DNA from: Clostridium aestuarii
GTDB taxonomy: Bacteria > Bacillota > Clostridia > Clostridiales > Clostridiaceae
Direction: 5' to 3'
Length of the DNA: 64,000 nt
Assembly (NCBI RefSeq): GCF_026735135.1
Contig: NZ_JAPQER010000001.1
Coordinates: forward strand, 565,500-629,499
Below are positions 28,783-38,819 of this stretch, in pieces. The notes under the pieces were generated by a model, which was given only the letters and a program-made list of their open reading frames with translations, ran no database searches and was not told the DNA's origin. The position numbers were made by a program, and so were the translations under genes. Position 1 is the stretch's first letter. Each line of letters starts with the position of its first letter.

Positions 28783-29982
28783 TTAAAGATAAAATTTTTC
28801 GGCTACAATTTGAATAGCTTTATTTTTATCTTTTTGACTTATCGTACATGTTATCCTTATTTCAGATGTTGTTATCATTTTTACATTTATATTATTATCA
28901 CTAAATAGCTTAAACATTTTGGAAGCAACTCCAGAAGTGTTTTTCATTCCTATTCCTACTATTGAAAATTTAGTTATATCCTCATCTATTGATATATTAC
29001 GCTCATTAGAAAAGTTTTTAATTATACTCATACATTCTTCTTGTTCATCTTTTGGAACAGTAAATGATACATTCACCTTTCCATTTATAGGTGATGTTTG
29101 ACTTATCATATCTATATTAATTTTCCTACTTGCTATAGTTTCAAACAAATTTGAAAGAATATTTATATTTCCATCGATTTCTTTTAAATTTACTGCAATA
29201 TCATCATCACTTGTTGCAAGTCCAGTTACAGGCTTACTCTCTAAATTCATTTTATTTACCCCCTTAATAATTGTACCCTTAATATTACTATTACTTAACC
29301 CAACGTATATAGGAATCTGATATTTTTGAGCAAGTTCAATAGATCTTGAATGCATTACCTGTGCCCCTAAACTTGATAGTTCAAGCATCTCCTCATAATC
29401 TATAGCATCTAATTTTTTAGCATATTTATATTTTCTTGGATCTACACTATATATTCCATCTACGTCTGTATAAATCTCACAAACTCCGTTAAGCTTTACT
29501 GCTAGAGCTACAGCAGAAGTGTCAGATCCACCTCTACCTAAAGTAGTTATATCTCCATTCTTATTAACACCTTGAAATCCTGCTGTTATTACAATTTTAC
29601 CTTTTTTTAGGCTTTCCTTTATTTTTGTAACATCTATATCATCTATTAAACATTTTCCATACTGTCCACTTGTTCTTATATCTATTTGATATGCAGTATA
29701 ACTTATAGAATCATAGCCTAATTCCCTAATAGCCATTGACAAAAGTGCACAAGACATCATTTCCCCTGTAGACATAAGAGCATCTAATTCTCTTTTATCT
29801 GGATTTTTTGAAATTCCTTTTGCAAGGCTAATTAAATCATCTGTAGTATCTCCCATAGCTGACACTACGACCACCAAATCATTTCCCTCTTCTTTTTTAT
29901 TTATTAGTGTTTTAGCAATATTCTTAATTTTGTTTATTGTAGAAACTGAACTTCCCCCATATTTTTGTACTACTATCCCCAT
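28783..29982 (-). CDS. lysC: Aspartokinase
   Basis: Phosphorylates aspartate, the entry to lysine, diaminopimelate, threonine and methionine synthesis. About 399 residues: N-terminal kinase domain (VVQKYGGSSV at the start, TLGRGGSDTSAVAL near 150) and two C-terminal ACT domains for feedback. A start at ATG 29997 (MGGLDMG) is possible because AAAGGG lies upstream, but ATG 29982 fits the family N-terminus and has GGGGGG seven bases before it. The riboswitch and operon partner lysA indicate a lysine-specific isozyme. Confidence 0.94.
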   Translation of the reverse strand: MGIVVQKYGGSSVSTINKIKNIAKTLINKKEEGNDLVVVVSAMGDTTDDLISLAKGISKNPDKRELDALMSTGEMMSCALLSMAIRELGYDSISYTAYQIDIRTSGQYGKCLIDDIDVTKIKESLKKGKIVITAGFQGVNKNGDITTLGRGGSDTSAVALAVKLNGVCEIYTDVDGIYSVDPRKYKYAKKLDAIDYEEMLELSSLGAQVMHSRSIELAQKYQIPIYVGLSNSNIKGTIIKGVNKMNLESKPVTGLATSDDDIAVNLKEIDGNINILSNLFETIASRKINIDMISQTSPINGKVNVSFTVPKDEQEECMSIIKNFSNERNISIDEDITKFSIVGIGMKNTSGVASKMFKLFSDNNINVKMITTSEIRITCTISQKDKNKAIQIVAEKFYL

Positions 29983-30023
29983 ATCTAAGCCCCCCATTTT
30001 AAATTCCCTTTAATTTTTATAAA

Positions 30024-30290
30024 AAAAATAATTGCGACAAGGGACACCCTTGCCGCAATATAAATTCACAATTATGATTTAAAATATATTCCGAACTTAG
30101 TGCACCTTGTAGCTCTCCACATAAAATTCTACGTGACAGCCTTACATATGTTCTACGTAAGACCAGAAAATAAATTTGCCAATTTATTTTCTTCGGCCAT
30201 AATTCCTTTCTTTACTCATCTTTGTCTACCGACTCCAAGTAAATACTATTAATTACAGCGCCTCTACTCTAGGCAACTATTTTTTATTCT
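30024..30290 (-). promoter_or_regulatory. Lysine riboswitch (L-box) with terminator
   Basis: Minus-strand leader of lysC. Conserved blocks in order: AGAGTAGAGGCGC, TTGGAGTCGG, GGCCGAAG, CTGGTC, AGGCTGTCACG and GTGGAGAGCTAC, the last pairing with the first as P1. The expression platform is the terminator TTGCGGCAAGGG/CCCTTGTCGCAA followed by eight T (30031-30058). Lysine binding should cause termination before lysC-lysA. Confidence 0.93.
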
Positions 30291-30462
30291 CATATTAAAT
30301 TGTACTTAGTTTAACATAAGTTTTTAATCAATGCAACATTTTATTAAAATAAATTTTTTATTCTGAAATTACAAAATCTAATATATTATATAAATAGAAC
30401 TTACTTTTTCATTGTATAATAAAATTATTAAATTTTATTATACATAATTTAGGAGTGTTTAA

Positions 30463-31830
30463 ATGAATAAAAAAGAAGAATTATTAGCTAATGCTAAAAT
30501 TAGTAGTGTTCTTTTTAAATTAGCTTTACCTGCAACAATTGCAATGATTGTAAATGCCTTATATAACATAGTTGATACAATTTTTATTGGTAGAGGAATA
30601 GGAACCCTTGGTATTGCTGGAGTTGCTATTCAACTTCCAGTACAAATTATTATTCTGTCATGTGCTCTACTCATTGGAATTGGTTCAGGATCTATGATAT
30701 CTAGAAATCTTGGAAAAAAAGATACGGAAAAAGTAAACTATATAGCTTGTAACTCCTTTTTATGTGTAGGATGTATGGGTATTATTTTTTCAATTTTGGG
30801 ATATATGTTTGCCACTCCTATAGTAGATTTTTTTGGTGCTACTAAAAATATTTTACCTTATGCAAGAGATTATGTGAAAATTATGTTTATTGGCAGTCTT
30901 TACTTTCCATTCTGCGTTTCTACCAATAACTTAATAAGAGCTGAAGGAAATTCTAGAGATGCAATGATATCAATGATAATAGGATTTTTAACAAATATAC
31001 TACTTGATTATATATTTATTTTTATACTAGATATGGGTATAAAAGGCGCTGCACTTGCAACTATATTATCAAAACTTGGATCTTTTATTTATATAATTAT
31101 TTACCTAAACAGTAGTCGAACTTCCATACAAATAAAACTTAAATATTTTGTTCCACAAAAAAACATTATAAAAGAAATTATCTCTATAGGATTTTCCGGA
31201 TTTGCTGTGCAAGTATCTAGTAGCATTGTAACCATTATATTAAACCATATTTTAGGTCATTTGGGTGGAGATCTCTCAATTGCTATTTATGGAATAATTT
31301 ACAAAATAACTTTATTCTTATTTATGCCATTAAATGGTATGATTCAAGGAATGCAGCCTATTGTTGGTTATAATTACGGCTGCAATAATATATCTAGAAT
31401 TAAAGAAACTATTAAGCTTACTATAATTTGTACAACTATAATTACTACTATAGGTGTACTTATAGGAGAATTATTTCCTTATCAGATTATAAGTCTATTT
31501 AACAAAGATGAAGTTCTCCTTTCGCATGGAGTATCCGCACTAAGAATAGTTATAATAATGACTCCATTTGTAGGAGTACAAATGACAGGATTAGGCATTT
31601 CTCAATCTTTAGGAAAATCTTTAACATCTTTTTTTCTTTCAATTTTAAGACAAGTATTATTGTTTATTCCTCTAATTTTACTTTTACCTAACATTTATAA
31701 TTTAGGTATTTGGGGAATATGGATTGCTTTTCCAATAGCTGATTTACTTTCAATGATTATTACAATACTAATTTCAAAAAAACAATTTAAGAACTTTATT
31801 GTAGAAAATAATACTTATACAAAAATATGA
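30463..31830 (+). CDS. MATE family efflux transporter
   Basis: 455 residues with twelve predicted hydrophobic segments in two similar halves. LALPATIAMIVNALYNIVDTIFIGR at the N-terminus and MPLNGMIQGMQPIVGYNYGC at the start of the second half are characteristic of MATE (NorM/DinF-type) Na+ or H+ antiporters exporting cationic drugs or metabolites. Ribosome binding site AGGAGTG; monocistronic with a terminator right after the stop. The substrate is unknown. Confidence 0.93.
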   Translation: MNKKEELLANAKISSVLFKLALPATIAMIVNALYNIVDTIFIGRGIGTLGIAGVAIQLPVQIIILSCALLIGIGSGSMISRNLGKKDTEKVNYIACNSFLCVGCMGIIFSILGYMFATPIVDFFGATKNILPYARDYVKIMFIGSLYFPFCVSTNNLIRAEGNSRDAMISMIIGFLTNILLDYIFIFILDMGIKGAALATILSKLGSFIYIIIYLNSSRTSIQIKLKYFVPQKNIIKEIISIGFSGFAVQVSSSIVTIILNHILGHLGGDLSIAIYGIIYKITLFLFMPLNGMIQGMQPIVGYNYGCNNISRIKETIKLTIICTTIITTIGVLIGELFPYQIISLFNKDEVLLSHGVSALRIVIIMTPFVGVQMTGLGISQSLGKSLTSFFLSILRQVLLFIPLILLLPNIYNLGIWGIWIAFPIADLLSMIITILISKKQFKNFIVENNTYTKI

Positions 31831-31863
31831 GGCAAAATTTTTTAAAAATTCTTGCCTCATATT
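31824..31863. terminator. Bidirectional terminator between the MATE gene and iolB
   Basis: AATATGAGGCAA paired with TTGCCTCATATT, enclosing an A/T-rich stem; includes the MATE stop codon. It also ends the iol operon on the other strand. Confidence 0.8.
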
Positions 31864-31886
31864 TTATATATATATTTATAAAAGTA

Positions 31887-32681
31887 TTATTTTTCTGGCC
31901 AAATTTTGGCATTTGGGTCATCTAACCATTTATGTTCGTCTGTAAATATTGGTTTAATATATGGATTATTGTCTAAATGTCTTATAACCCATATATAATA
32001 CATTGCATATCCAGGTGCTGCTACTTGAGGATGTACTAGATTAGGTTCTATCATAACAGTATCATCATGTCTAAGTAATACCCCTTCTTCCCCAAGTTTT
32101 AGCAATCCAAATCCATTTTGTGGTTTAAATTTATAATAATAAATTTCTGGTTGTGGATGGTAATGTGAAGGAAATCCTGACCACTTTCCTGGATAATGAA
32201 CATCTTCTCCTAACATTAAATTAGCATCTGGAGATATAGACTTATCTAAAATAGTTCTTACTATTCTAGTACCTGCATCATTCATTGTTCCTTTTCCTCT
32301 AATTTCAATTCTGCAATCATTCTCTGTATATAGTTTTGATTGGAAAACAATATCATTTTTTGTTTTATGAACTGCTATTTCAGTATTTTCTGAAACTCCA
32401 GTTATTTTAACTTCTACATTTTTAGGAACATGTAGGCACCACGGATTATTATCAGTAAATGATTCTCTTTTAGCATTTACTTTATTACCTTGCCATTCAA
32501 AAGTAACTTCACCTTCAACTAACAAGAATGCTCTTTCTTTTTCTTCTTTATTTACTTCTTGCTGTCCTTTAGACATTCTTAATATTCCAAAATCCATTAA
32601 ATATTTGTTGTATTCTCCATCAATGTCTACAACATTATTATAACCAAATTCAAATCCATTTTTATGTTGAAATTTTTTCAT
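31887..32681 (-). CDS. iolB: 5-deoxy-glucuronate isomerase
   Basis: Isomerises 5-deoxy-glucuronate to 2-deoxy-5-keto-gluconate in myo-inositol catabolism. About 264 residues, double cupin fold; metal-binding His residues in GFPSHYHPQPEIYYY near residue 175 and HPQVAAPGYAMYY near 220. ATG 32681 (MKKFQHKNG) is preferred over ATG 32693, which directly abuts the AGGAG site. Last gene of the iol operon. Confidence 0.93.
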   Translation of the reverse strand: MKKFQHKNGFEFGYNNVVDIDGEYNKYLMDFGILRMSKGQQEVNKEEKERAFLLVEGEVTFEWQGNKVNAKRESFTDNNPWCLHVPKNVEVKITGVSENTEIAVHKTKNDIVFQSKLYTENDCRIEIRGKGTMNDAGTRIVRTILDKSISPDANLMLGEDVHYPGKWSGFPSHYHPQPEIYYYKFKPQNGFGLLKLGEEGVLLRHDDTVMIEPNLVHPQVAAPGYAMYYIWVIRHLDNNPYIKPIFTDEHKWLDDPNAKIWPEK

Positions 32682-32696
32682 GAGCTGTAACATCTC

Positions 32697-32772
32697 CTGT
32701 TTTCATATTATAATCCATTTCTATATTACAATCTATTTCTATACTATAATCCTATTTTTGTATTATAGTCCA
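32697..32772. repeat. Four imperfect tandem repeats spanning the iolE stop codon
   Basis: On the minus strand, units of the form GGATTATAATATAGAAATA (18-19 bases) occur four times with small changes. The first contains the last codons and stop of iolE, the last ends at the iolB ribosome binding site. Looks like slippage expansion. Confidence 0.6.
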
Positions 32773-33662
32773 GTTTTTTCATTTATGAATGCTCTTGATT
32801 TTTGAGCATATTCTAATGGATCTGCAATTGCTGGATCTTGTTCAGCTTCTATAACTATCCATCCTTCATAATTGCTTTCATCTAATATCTTAAATACACC
32901 ATCCCAATCAACCATATCTCCATCTCCTGGAACAGTAAATATACCAGCTTTAACAGCTTGTAAGAAGCTTAATTTTTCTTTTTTAACTTTTTCTAAAATA
33001 TTACTTCTAACATCTTTAAAATGAACGTGTTTAACTCTATTAGCATATTTTCTTAAAACTTCAACTGCATTTTCTCCTGCAAATGTAGCATGCCCTGCGT
33101 CAAATACTATTCCTACTAATTCTGGATCAGTCATTTCCATAAGTTTATCAAGTTCTTTTAGTGATTGAACTCCTGTTCCCATATGATAGTGATAAGCTAT
33201 CTTCATATCTTTTTCTTTAGCTAGTGCTCCTAATTTGTTTAATCCTTTAGCTAACGTTTCAAATTCTTCATCAGTTAATTTTGGAGCTTTTTCGAATATA
33301 GATAAACTTTCATTTCCATGAATAGTTCTTCCACATTCTGCAAGTCCTACTACTTTTGCTCCTAATTCATGAAGGAAATCTCTATGTTTTATAAACTCAT
33401 CTATAGTTTCTTGTTCATCTTTAGTTGTAAAAAAGCAGCTAAACCAAGCATTACAGATACACATATTTCTTAAATCTAAAGCTTTCTTTAGTGTTTTTAA
33501 ATCTTTAGGATATTTATTTCCTATTTCACTTCCAGTAAAACCTGCAAGAGCCATTTCACTTAAACATTGTTGATAAGTAAGTTCTCCTCCTAATTCTGGT
33601 AAATCATCATTTGTCCAGTTTATTGGTGCACATCCTAATTTTACTTTATCTTTGTTTAACAT
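32763..33662 (-). CDS. iolE: Myo-inosose-2 dehydratase
   Basis: Dehydrates 2-keto-myo-inositol to the trione-precursor diketone, second step of the inositol pathway. 299 residues, xylose isomerase-like TIM barrel. KLGCAPINWTNDDLPELG at the N-terminus is the IolE signature; metal ligands are expected in DAGHATFAG near 190 and in the HVHFKD strand near 215. ATG has GGGGG upstream. It sits between iolD and iolB in the operon. Confidence 0.94.
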   Translation of the reverse strand: MLNKDKVKLGCAPINWTNDDLPELGGELTYQQCLSEMALAGFTGSEIGNKYPKDLKTLKKALDLRNMCICNAWFSCFFTTKDEQETIDEFIKHRDFLHELGAKVVGLAECGRTIHGNESLSIFEKAPKLTDEEFETLAKGLNKLGALAKEKDMKIAYHYHMGTGVQSLKELDKLMEMTDPELVGIVFDAGHATFAGENAVEVLRKYANRVKHVHFKDVRSNILEKVKKEKLSFLQAVKAGIFTVPGDGDMVDWDGVFKILDESNYEGWIVIEAEQDPAIADPLEYAQKSRAFINEKTGL

Positions 33663-33726
33663 TTTTATATCCCCCTTATGTTTTATAATTTTATATAATA
33701 TTATTTTTTATAATAATTCTCATTTA

Positions 33727-35589
33727 CTAATATGGTCTACATTTTGAAACCATATCTTTCATTGTTTCATATGCTTCATTAACTTCTTTTTTATTAGAAA
33801 CAGCTGGTGTTCCAACTCTCCAAAATGCCTCATATGCATCTGTCATTGTTCCTGGTTTTACCTTAATTTCTATTAATGTAGATACCTTATCTTTTTTAGA
33901 TTGTTCAATAGCTTCTTTTAATTCTTCAAGATTTGTTACAGTATATCCTTTAGCTCCATAACTTCTAGCATTTGCTGCAAAATCTATTGGTGCATATTGA
34001 CCTGTTAATTCATTAGTTCTATCTTCCCTATAACGGAATTCAGTTCCAAAACTTCCTATACCTTGATTTCTTTGAAGATTATGAATACATTGGTGTCCAG
34101 AATTATCAAATAAAAGAACATTTATTTTAATTCCTTCTTGAATACTTGTATAAAGTTCAGTATGAGCCATTAAGTATCCACCATCTCCAACAAAAGTATA
34201 TACTTCTTTATCCATTTCTGCCATTTTAACCCCAAGTGTTGCTGGAACTTCATAACCCATACATGAAAATCCATATTCTAAGTGATAAGTATTGGTTTTT
34301 TCTGGATTCCATATTCTTTCTAAATCTGATGGCAAACTTCCAGATGCAGAAACAATTATATCATCATCACTTAATAACTTATTCAATTCTCTCAATACTC
34401 TTGTTTGAGATAATCCATCTTCAAGTTCTATTTTTTCCATTTCACTTAGAATTTCTTTCCACTCATTTTTTGCTCTTTGTATCTCATCTGTATAAGCTGA
34501 CTTATAATTATTATCTTCAAGGTATTTTTCTAAGTTTTCTAAAGTATCTTTTGCATCAGCCACTACTGAAATGGAATTCATCTTAACTGAGTCAGTACCA
34601 TTAATATTAACATTTACTATTTTTGCATTTGGATTTTGATATGCATATTTTGATGATGTAACAAAATCATTTAATCTTGTTCCAATAGCAAGTACTAAAT
34701 CTGCATCTTTTGCAATTACATTAGATGCTTTTGTTCCACAAACCCCAGAACCACCTAAATTGAGAGGAAAACTCCAAGGAATAGTTCCTTTTCCAGCTTG
34801 AGTTTCCATAATAGGTATATTGAATTTAGTTGCAAAAGACTTAAGTGCTTCTCCTGCTTCTGAATACCTTACTCCACCACCACATATAACAACAGGTTTT
34901 TCACTAGCAAGTAAAGCCTGTCCTGCTATTTCTAAAGTTCTTTTGCTGATTGCACGTCTTTCTATTCTGTGAACTCTTTTTTCGAAAAACTTCACTGGGT
35001 AATCATATGCTTCTCCTTGAACATCTTGAGGTAATGCCAAAGTTACTGCACCAGTTTCAGCTGGATCTGTAAGAACTCTCATCGCATTAATTGCAGCTGT
35101 CATTAATTGTTCTGGTCTTACTATTCTATCCCAATATTTACTAACAGGTTTAAAAGCATCATTTCCAGTTATATTATAATTTGTACCATTTTCTACTTGT
35201 TGAAGTACAGGGTCTGGTTGTCTATTTGCATAAGCATCTCCTGGTAAAAATAAAGCTGGTATTCTATTAACTGTTGCAGTTCCTGCTGCTGTAACCATAT
35301 TTAATGAACCTGGTCCAATAGATGCAGTACATGCGTATATTTGTCTTCTATTTTTTTGCTTTGCATATGCAATAGCAACATCTGATATACTTTGTTCATT
35401 TTTCCCTTGATAATATGGGAAATCACCTTCATATGTAGCTAATGCTTCACCAAGTCCTACTACATTACCATGACCAAAAATCCCCATTACACCTTTTACA
35501 AATTTTTCTTCTTTACCATCAAATTCTACATATTGATTATCTAAAAATTTAACAAGCGCCTGAGCTACTGTCATTCTTATTGTTTTCAT
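33727..35589 (-). CDS. iolD: 3D-(3,5/4)-trihydroxycyclohexane-1,2-dione hydrolase
   Basis: ThDP-dependent ring-opening enzyme giving 5-deoxy-glucuronate. 620 residues, slightly shorter than many IolD but with all three domains. The ThDP-binding motif is GDGGYLMAH...LLFDNSG near residues 465-495, and the N-terminal catalytic-Glu region is present (GLGEALATYEG). ATG has GAGGAGG upstream. Between iolC and iolE. Confidence 0.94.
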   Translation of the reverse strand: MKTIRMTVAQALVKFLDNQYVEFDGKEEKFVKGVMGIFGHGNVVGLGEALATYEGDFPYYQGKNEQSISDVAIAYAKQKNRRQIYACTASIGPGSLNMVTAAGTATVNRIPALFLPGDAYANRQPDPVLQQVENGTNYNITGNDAFKPVSKYWDRIVRPEQLMTAAINAMRVLTDPAETGAVTLALPQDVQGEAYDYPVKFFEKRVHRIERRAISKRTLEIAGQALLASEKPVVICGGGVRYSEAGEALKSFATKFNIPIMETQAGKGTIPWSFPLNLGGSGVCGTKASNVIAKDADLVLAIGTRLNDFVTSSKYAYQNPNAKIVNVNINGTDSVKMNSISVVADAKDTLENLEKYLEDNNYKSAYTDEIQRAKNEWKEILSEMEKIELEDGLSQTRVLRELNKLLSDDDIIVSASGSLPSDLERIWNPEKTNTYHLEYGFSCMGYEVPATLGVKMAEMDKEVYTFVGDGGYLMAHTELYTSIQEGIKINVLLFDNSGHQCIHNLQRNQGIGSFGTEFRYREDRTNELTGQYAPIDFAANARSYGAKGYTVTNLEELKEAIEQSKKDKVSTLIEIKVKPGTMTDAYEAFWRVGTPAVSNKKEVNEAYETMKDMVSKCRPY

Positions 35590-35630
35590 TTTTATACCTC
35601 CTCATTAAAATTTGTAGATTACTTTATTGT

Positions 35631-36623
35631 TTATTTAAATTCTTTAATATAATTCTTGATTTTTTCAACTGAAGGCATTGCACTAGAGCAACTATTTTGA
35701 GAAATAACAATTGAAGCAGAAGCAGCACCAAATTCTAAACATCTATCAATAGACCAATCTTGCATTAAACCATATATAAATGCTGAAGCATATGAATCGC
35801 CTGCACCTTGAGTTTTTAATACTTTTGATGGGAAAATTCTACCTTCATAAGTTTCTCCATCTTTCGTATAAGCTATTGATCCATCTTTACCATGTTTAAT
35901 TACTACAAGCTTTCCATTATAATCAAACCATTTTTTTGCTGTCTTATAATCATCAGAGTTCCCCAGATCAGTTATATGCTCCATCACCTCAAACTCTTCT
36001 CTAGTACCAATAATAACATCACACTTTTCAGCAGCTAAATTGTAATAGATACTTGTTTCTTCCTTAGATTGCCATGAATATGGTCTATAATCCAATTCAA
36101 ATACTACGATGCATCCATTTTTTCTAGCATATTCTAATGCAACAAATACTGCCTCTCTAGAAGGACTCTTTGCCAAAGCTGTTCCTGAAATTAAAAATAT
36201 TTTTGAATTTTTCAAATATTCTTCTTTTATGTCCTTTAAATTTATATTTAAATCTGCAACATTATCTCTATACATTACTATGCCGCACTCAGTAGGACTT
36301 TTAATCTCTGTAAAAGCAAGTCCATTAACTGCTCCTGTTTTATCAACTACAATTTCAGAAGTATCTATATTATTATCTTTAAAATAATTTATAACGTATC
36401 TTCCAAAACCATCATCTGACACTCTACCTATAAATCCAGTTTTCATACCTAGTTTAGCTGTACCAACTGCAATATTAGCTGGAGAACCGCCCACATATCT
36501 AGTAAAAGTTATTGATTCTTCTAATGGTCTATTTATCTCATTTGGATTTAAATCTATACCTGCTCTTCCTATAGCTATTAAATCCATTGGCTTGTTTTTA
36601 TCAAAATTTAGTATGTTGCTCAT
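35631..36623 (-). CDS. iolC: 5-dehydro-2-deoxygluconokinase
   Basis: PfkB-family kinase phosphorylating 2-deoxy-5-keto-gluconate. 330 residues; N-terminal GGSPANIAVGTAKLG (substrate side) and C-terminal KTQGAGDSYASAFIYGLM containing the GAGD anion hole with catalytic Asp. First of the four iol enzyme genes that follow the LacI gene, preceded by a TATAAT box with a palindromic operator-like sequence. Confidence 0.93.
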   Translation of the reverse strand: MSNILNFDKNKPMDLIAIGRAGIDLNPNEINRPLEESITFTRYVGGSPANIAVGTAKLGMKTGFIGRVSDDGFGRYVINYFKDNNIDTSEIVVDKTGAVNGLAFTEIKSPTECGIVMYRDNVADLNINLKDIKEEYLKNSKIFLISGTALAKSPSREAVFVALEYARKNGCIVVFELDYRPYSWQSKEETSIYYNLAAEKCDVIIGTREEFEVMEHITDLGNSDDYKTAKKWFDYNGKLVVIKHGKDGSIAYTKDGETYEGRIFPSKVLKTQGAGDSYASAFIYGLMQDWSIDRCLEFGAASASIVISQNSCSSAMPSVEKIKNYIKEFK

Positions 36624-36800
36624 TTTAAGTACCTCCTAAAATTTTAAACTTTAATAACTTACACTACTAAATTACATAAACCCAATGCTAGAACATTTGC
36701 AATATTTTAGCACCTCCTAAACCAATATTAATTAAATTTATATATATGTTTAGTTAATTTAAAATTAATAGTTTTCTTATTCTATCTTAACTTATTGTTC

Positions 36801-36848
36801 AATGCACAGATTATAATAAATTTCATGCACACAGTTGCATAAATGCAT
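36801..36848 (-). promoter_or_regulatory. Probable iolC promoter with TGCA-rich operator
   Basis: Minus-strand -10 hexamer TATAAT at 36815-36810. Immediately upstream, in the spacer, lies a palindrome ATGCAACTGTGTGCAT (36825-36840). A second one, TGCATAAATGCA, overlaps it at 36837-36848, and a further GTGCAT is just downstream near 36803. Clustered TGCA half-sites around a -10 box suggest repressor binding, plausibly by the LacI protein encoded next door. No good -35 box was found. Confidence 0.45.
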
Positions 36849-36871
36849 AAAAATAAACTGATTACTTTATC

Positions 36872-37888
36872 TTAACAGGTTTCTCTTATAATCAACCTTG
36901 GCTGAACAAACTTACTTTGATATGAGTACGTTTGTTTACCATTTAATAATTGAATTAACCTTTCACATCCAATTTTAGCAATTTGCTCTCTTGGTTGACG
37001 AATTGTTGTAAGTAGCGGTGAAAAATAGGGAGCAATATCCAAATCATCGTATCCTATAACTGCTACATCTTGAGGAATTTTTACTCCTAATTCTTTTAAA
37101 GCTTTAATAGATCCTAAAGCCATTAAATCTGACTGTATAAAAATAGCAGTTACCTCTTTAATCATATTTACATTTTCTTTTATAATATTGTAGCCAGATT
37201 CAAATGAAAAATCGCCTTCTAATATTAGTTTAGGATCAACTAGTAAATTATTTTTTTTGAATATAGATGTATAACCACTCATTCTTTGCTTAACTTCTTC
37301 TTCTTTTGGATTGCCAGTTAAACACATAGTCTTTTGATGTCCTAATTGTATAAGATGACTTGCAGCTAAAATTCCTCCTACAAAATGGTCAGTACTTACA
37401 AAATCCACTTCTGTTTTTATATTTGATTTTGGCATATAGTGTAAAAATATACATGGTATTTTTGAATTCTTAATATACTCCCAATCTTCTGCATCAATAT
37501 CAGAATGAACAATCATTAATCCATCAACCTTTTTTCGATTAATTAATTTTTTAATATTACTTTCTCCAGTAAACCTATTTTTAGGAAAACTAACAATACT
37601 ATCTATAAACTCTTTTTCTAAACTGCTTCTTATGTCATTCAACAAAGAGGTAAGATATAAACTAATCCTAACTTCTGCTGTTTGTTCTGGATAAATAATA
37701 CCAATAGTTCCTGTTTTATTAGTATTCAAAGATTGTGCACTAAAATTAAATTCAAAATCCAATTCTTTTGCTATTTTTTTTATCTTTGTTTTTGTTTTTT
37801 CAGAAATCAATGGACTATCATTTAAGCTACGTGATACTGTAGAGTGATTAACTCCAGCAATTTCAGCAATATCCTTTATTGTAGCCAA
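36872..37888 (-). CDS. LacI-family transcriptional regulator of the iol cluster
   Basis: 338 residues: an N-terminal HTH (ATIKDIAEIAGVNHSTVSRSLN, residues 2-23) with hinge helix, then a periplasmic-binding-protein-like ligand domain ending in IAPYFSPLLTTIRQPRE. It lies between iolJ and iolC in the same direction, so it probably senses an inositol metabolite and represses this cluster. It starts with TTG 37888 (AAGAAGGTGA upstream). Inositol clusters of Bacillus use the DeoR protein IolR; here both types occur nearby, and the DeoR gene looks broken. Confidence 0.9.
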   Translation of the reverse strand: MATIKDIAEIAGVNHSTVSRSLNDSPLISEKTKTKIKKIAKELDFEFNFSAQSLNTNKTGTIGIIYPEQTAEVRISLYLTSLLNDIRSSLEKEFIDSIVSFPKNRFTGESNIKKLINRKKVDGLMIVHSDIDAEDWEYIKNSKIPCIFLHYMPKSNIKTEVDFVSTDHFVGGILAASHLIQLGHQKTMCLTGNPKEEEVKQRMSGYTSIFKKNNLLVDPKLILEGDFSFESGYNIIKENVNMIKEVTAIFIQSDLMALGSIKALKELGVKIPQDVAVIGYDDLDIAPYFSPLLTTIRQPREQIAKIGCERLIQLLNGKQTYSYQSKFVQPRLIIRETC

Positions 37889-37964
37889 ATTTTCAAATCA
37901 CCTTCTTTAACTATAATTCTAAGCTTATATTAAACATAATATTGCTTAACTCTTTTAATATATT

Positions 37965-38798
37965 CTAAAATCCTAATAATCTAAATTTTTCTTTAGCTTT
38001 TTCTTTAACTTTAAACATTGCTTTTTCATTAAAATACATTCTGTCGAATTCCTCTGGGTTGCTCTCCATTTCTTTTCTTAAGGTATTACCAAATTCCATT
38101 CTCAAGGCTGTTCCTATGTTTATCTTACCAACACCATAATTTCTTAATTGTTCAAGATTTTCATCAGATATACCAGTAGAACCATGAACAACAAGCGGCA
38201 CATTAGCTTTATTCTGAATTTTTCCTATTAAATCAAACTTAATATCAGCATTTTGAATCTGCATTTTATGAACAGTACCAACTGCTACAGCAAGCCAATC
38301 TGTATTTGTCTCTTTATAAAATTTTTCTGCTTCTTCTGGCTTGGTAAACAATGGCTTGTACTCTTCTAATGAAACATCACTATATGCAACAGAACCAATT
38401 TCAGCTTCTACAGATACATCTAATGCATGAGCTATTTTAACAATTTCTTTTGTATTTTTAATATTATCTTCAATAGGTAATTGTGATCCATCATACATAA
38501 CAGAGGAATATCCACTTTTAATGGCTCTAGCTATAACTTCATAATTTTTACCATGGTCCAAATGAATAGATACTGGAACTTTAGCATCCTTAGCTATTTC
38601 CCCTAACAGTTTTGCCCAATATTCTACTGGCATAAAATTAACAGCAAAATTATTAGTCATTAATAAAACTGGTGCATTCATCTCTTCTGCTGCTTTAACT
38701 ACAGAAATAGCATCTTCATATCCAAATATGTTAAATCCCGGAACTATATAATTGTTTTTAGACGCATCCTTTATTATATTTCTTAAGTTGCTTAACAT
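37965..38798 (-). CDS. iolJ: Class II aldolase, probable 6-phospho-5-dehydro-2-deoxy-D-gluconate aldolase
   Basis: Zn-dependent class II fructose-bisphosphate aldolase family, 277 residues. Zn ligands are in SIHLDHGKN (near residue 82), EAEIGS, and the HK of AVGTVHKMQ and VVHGSTGI. Context in the inositol cluster supports IolJ, which yields DHAP and malonate semialdehyde. Sequence alone cannot exclude a fructose- or tagatose-bisphosphate aldolase. ATG preceded by AAGGGAGAG. Confidence 0.85.
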   Translation of the reverse strand: MLSNLRNIIKDASKNNYIVPGFNIFGYEDAISVVKAAEEMNAPVLLMTNNFAVNFMPVEYWAKLLGEIAKDAKVPVSIHLDHGKNYEVIARAIKSGYSSVMYDGSQLPIEDNIKNTKEIVKIAHALDVSVEAEIGSVAYSDVSLEEYKPLFTKPEEAEKFYKETNTDWLAVAVGTVHKMQIQNADIKFDLIGKIQNKANVPLVVHGSTGISDENLEQLRNYGVGKINIGTALRMEFGNTLRKEMESNPEEFDRMYFNEKAMFKVKEKAKEKFRLLGF

Positions 38799-38819
38799 AT
38801 TCTACTCTCCCTTCAAAAT

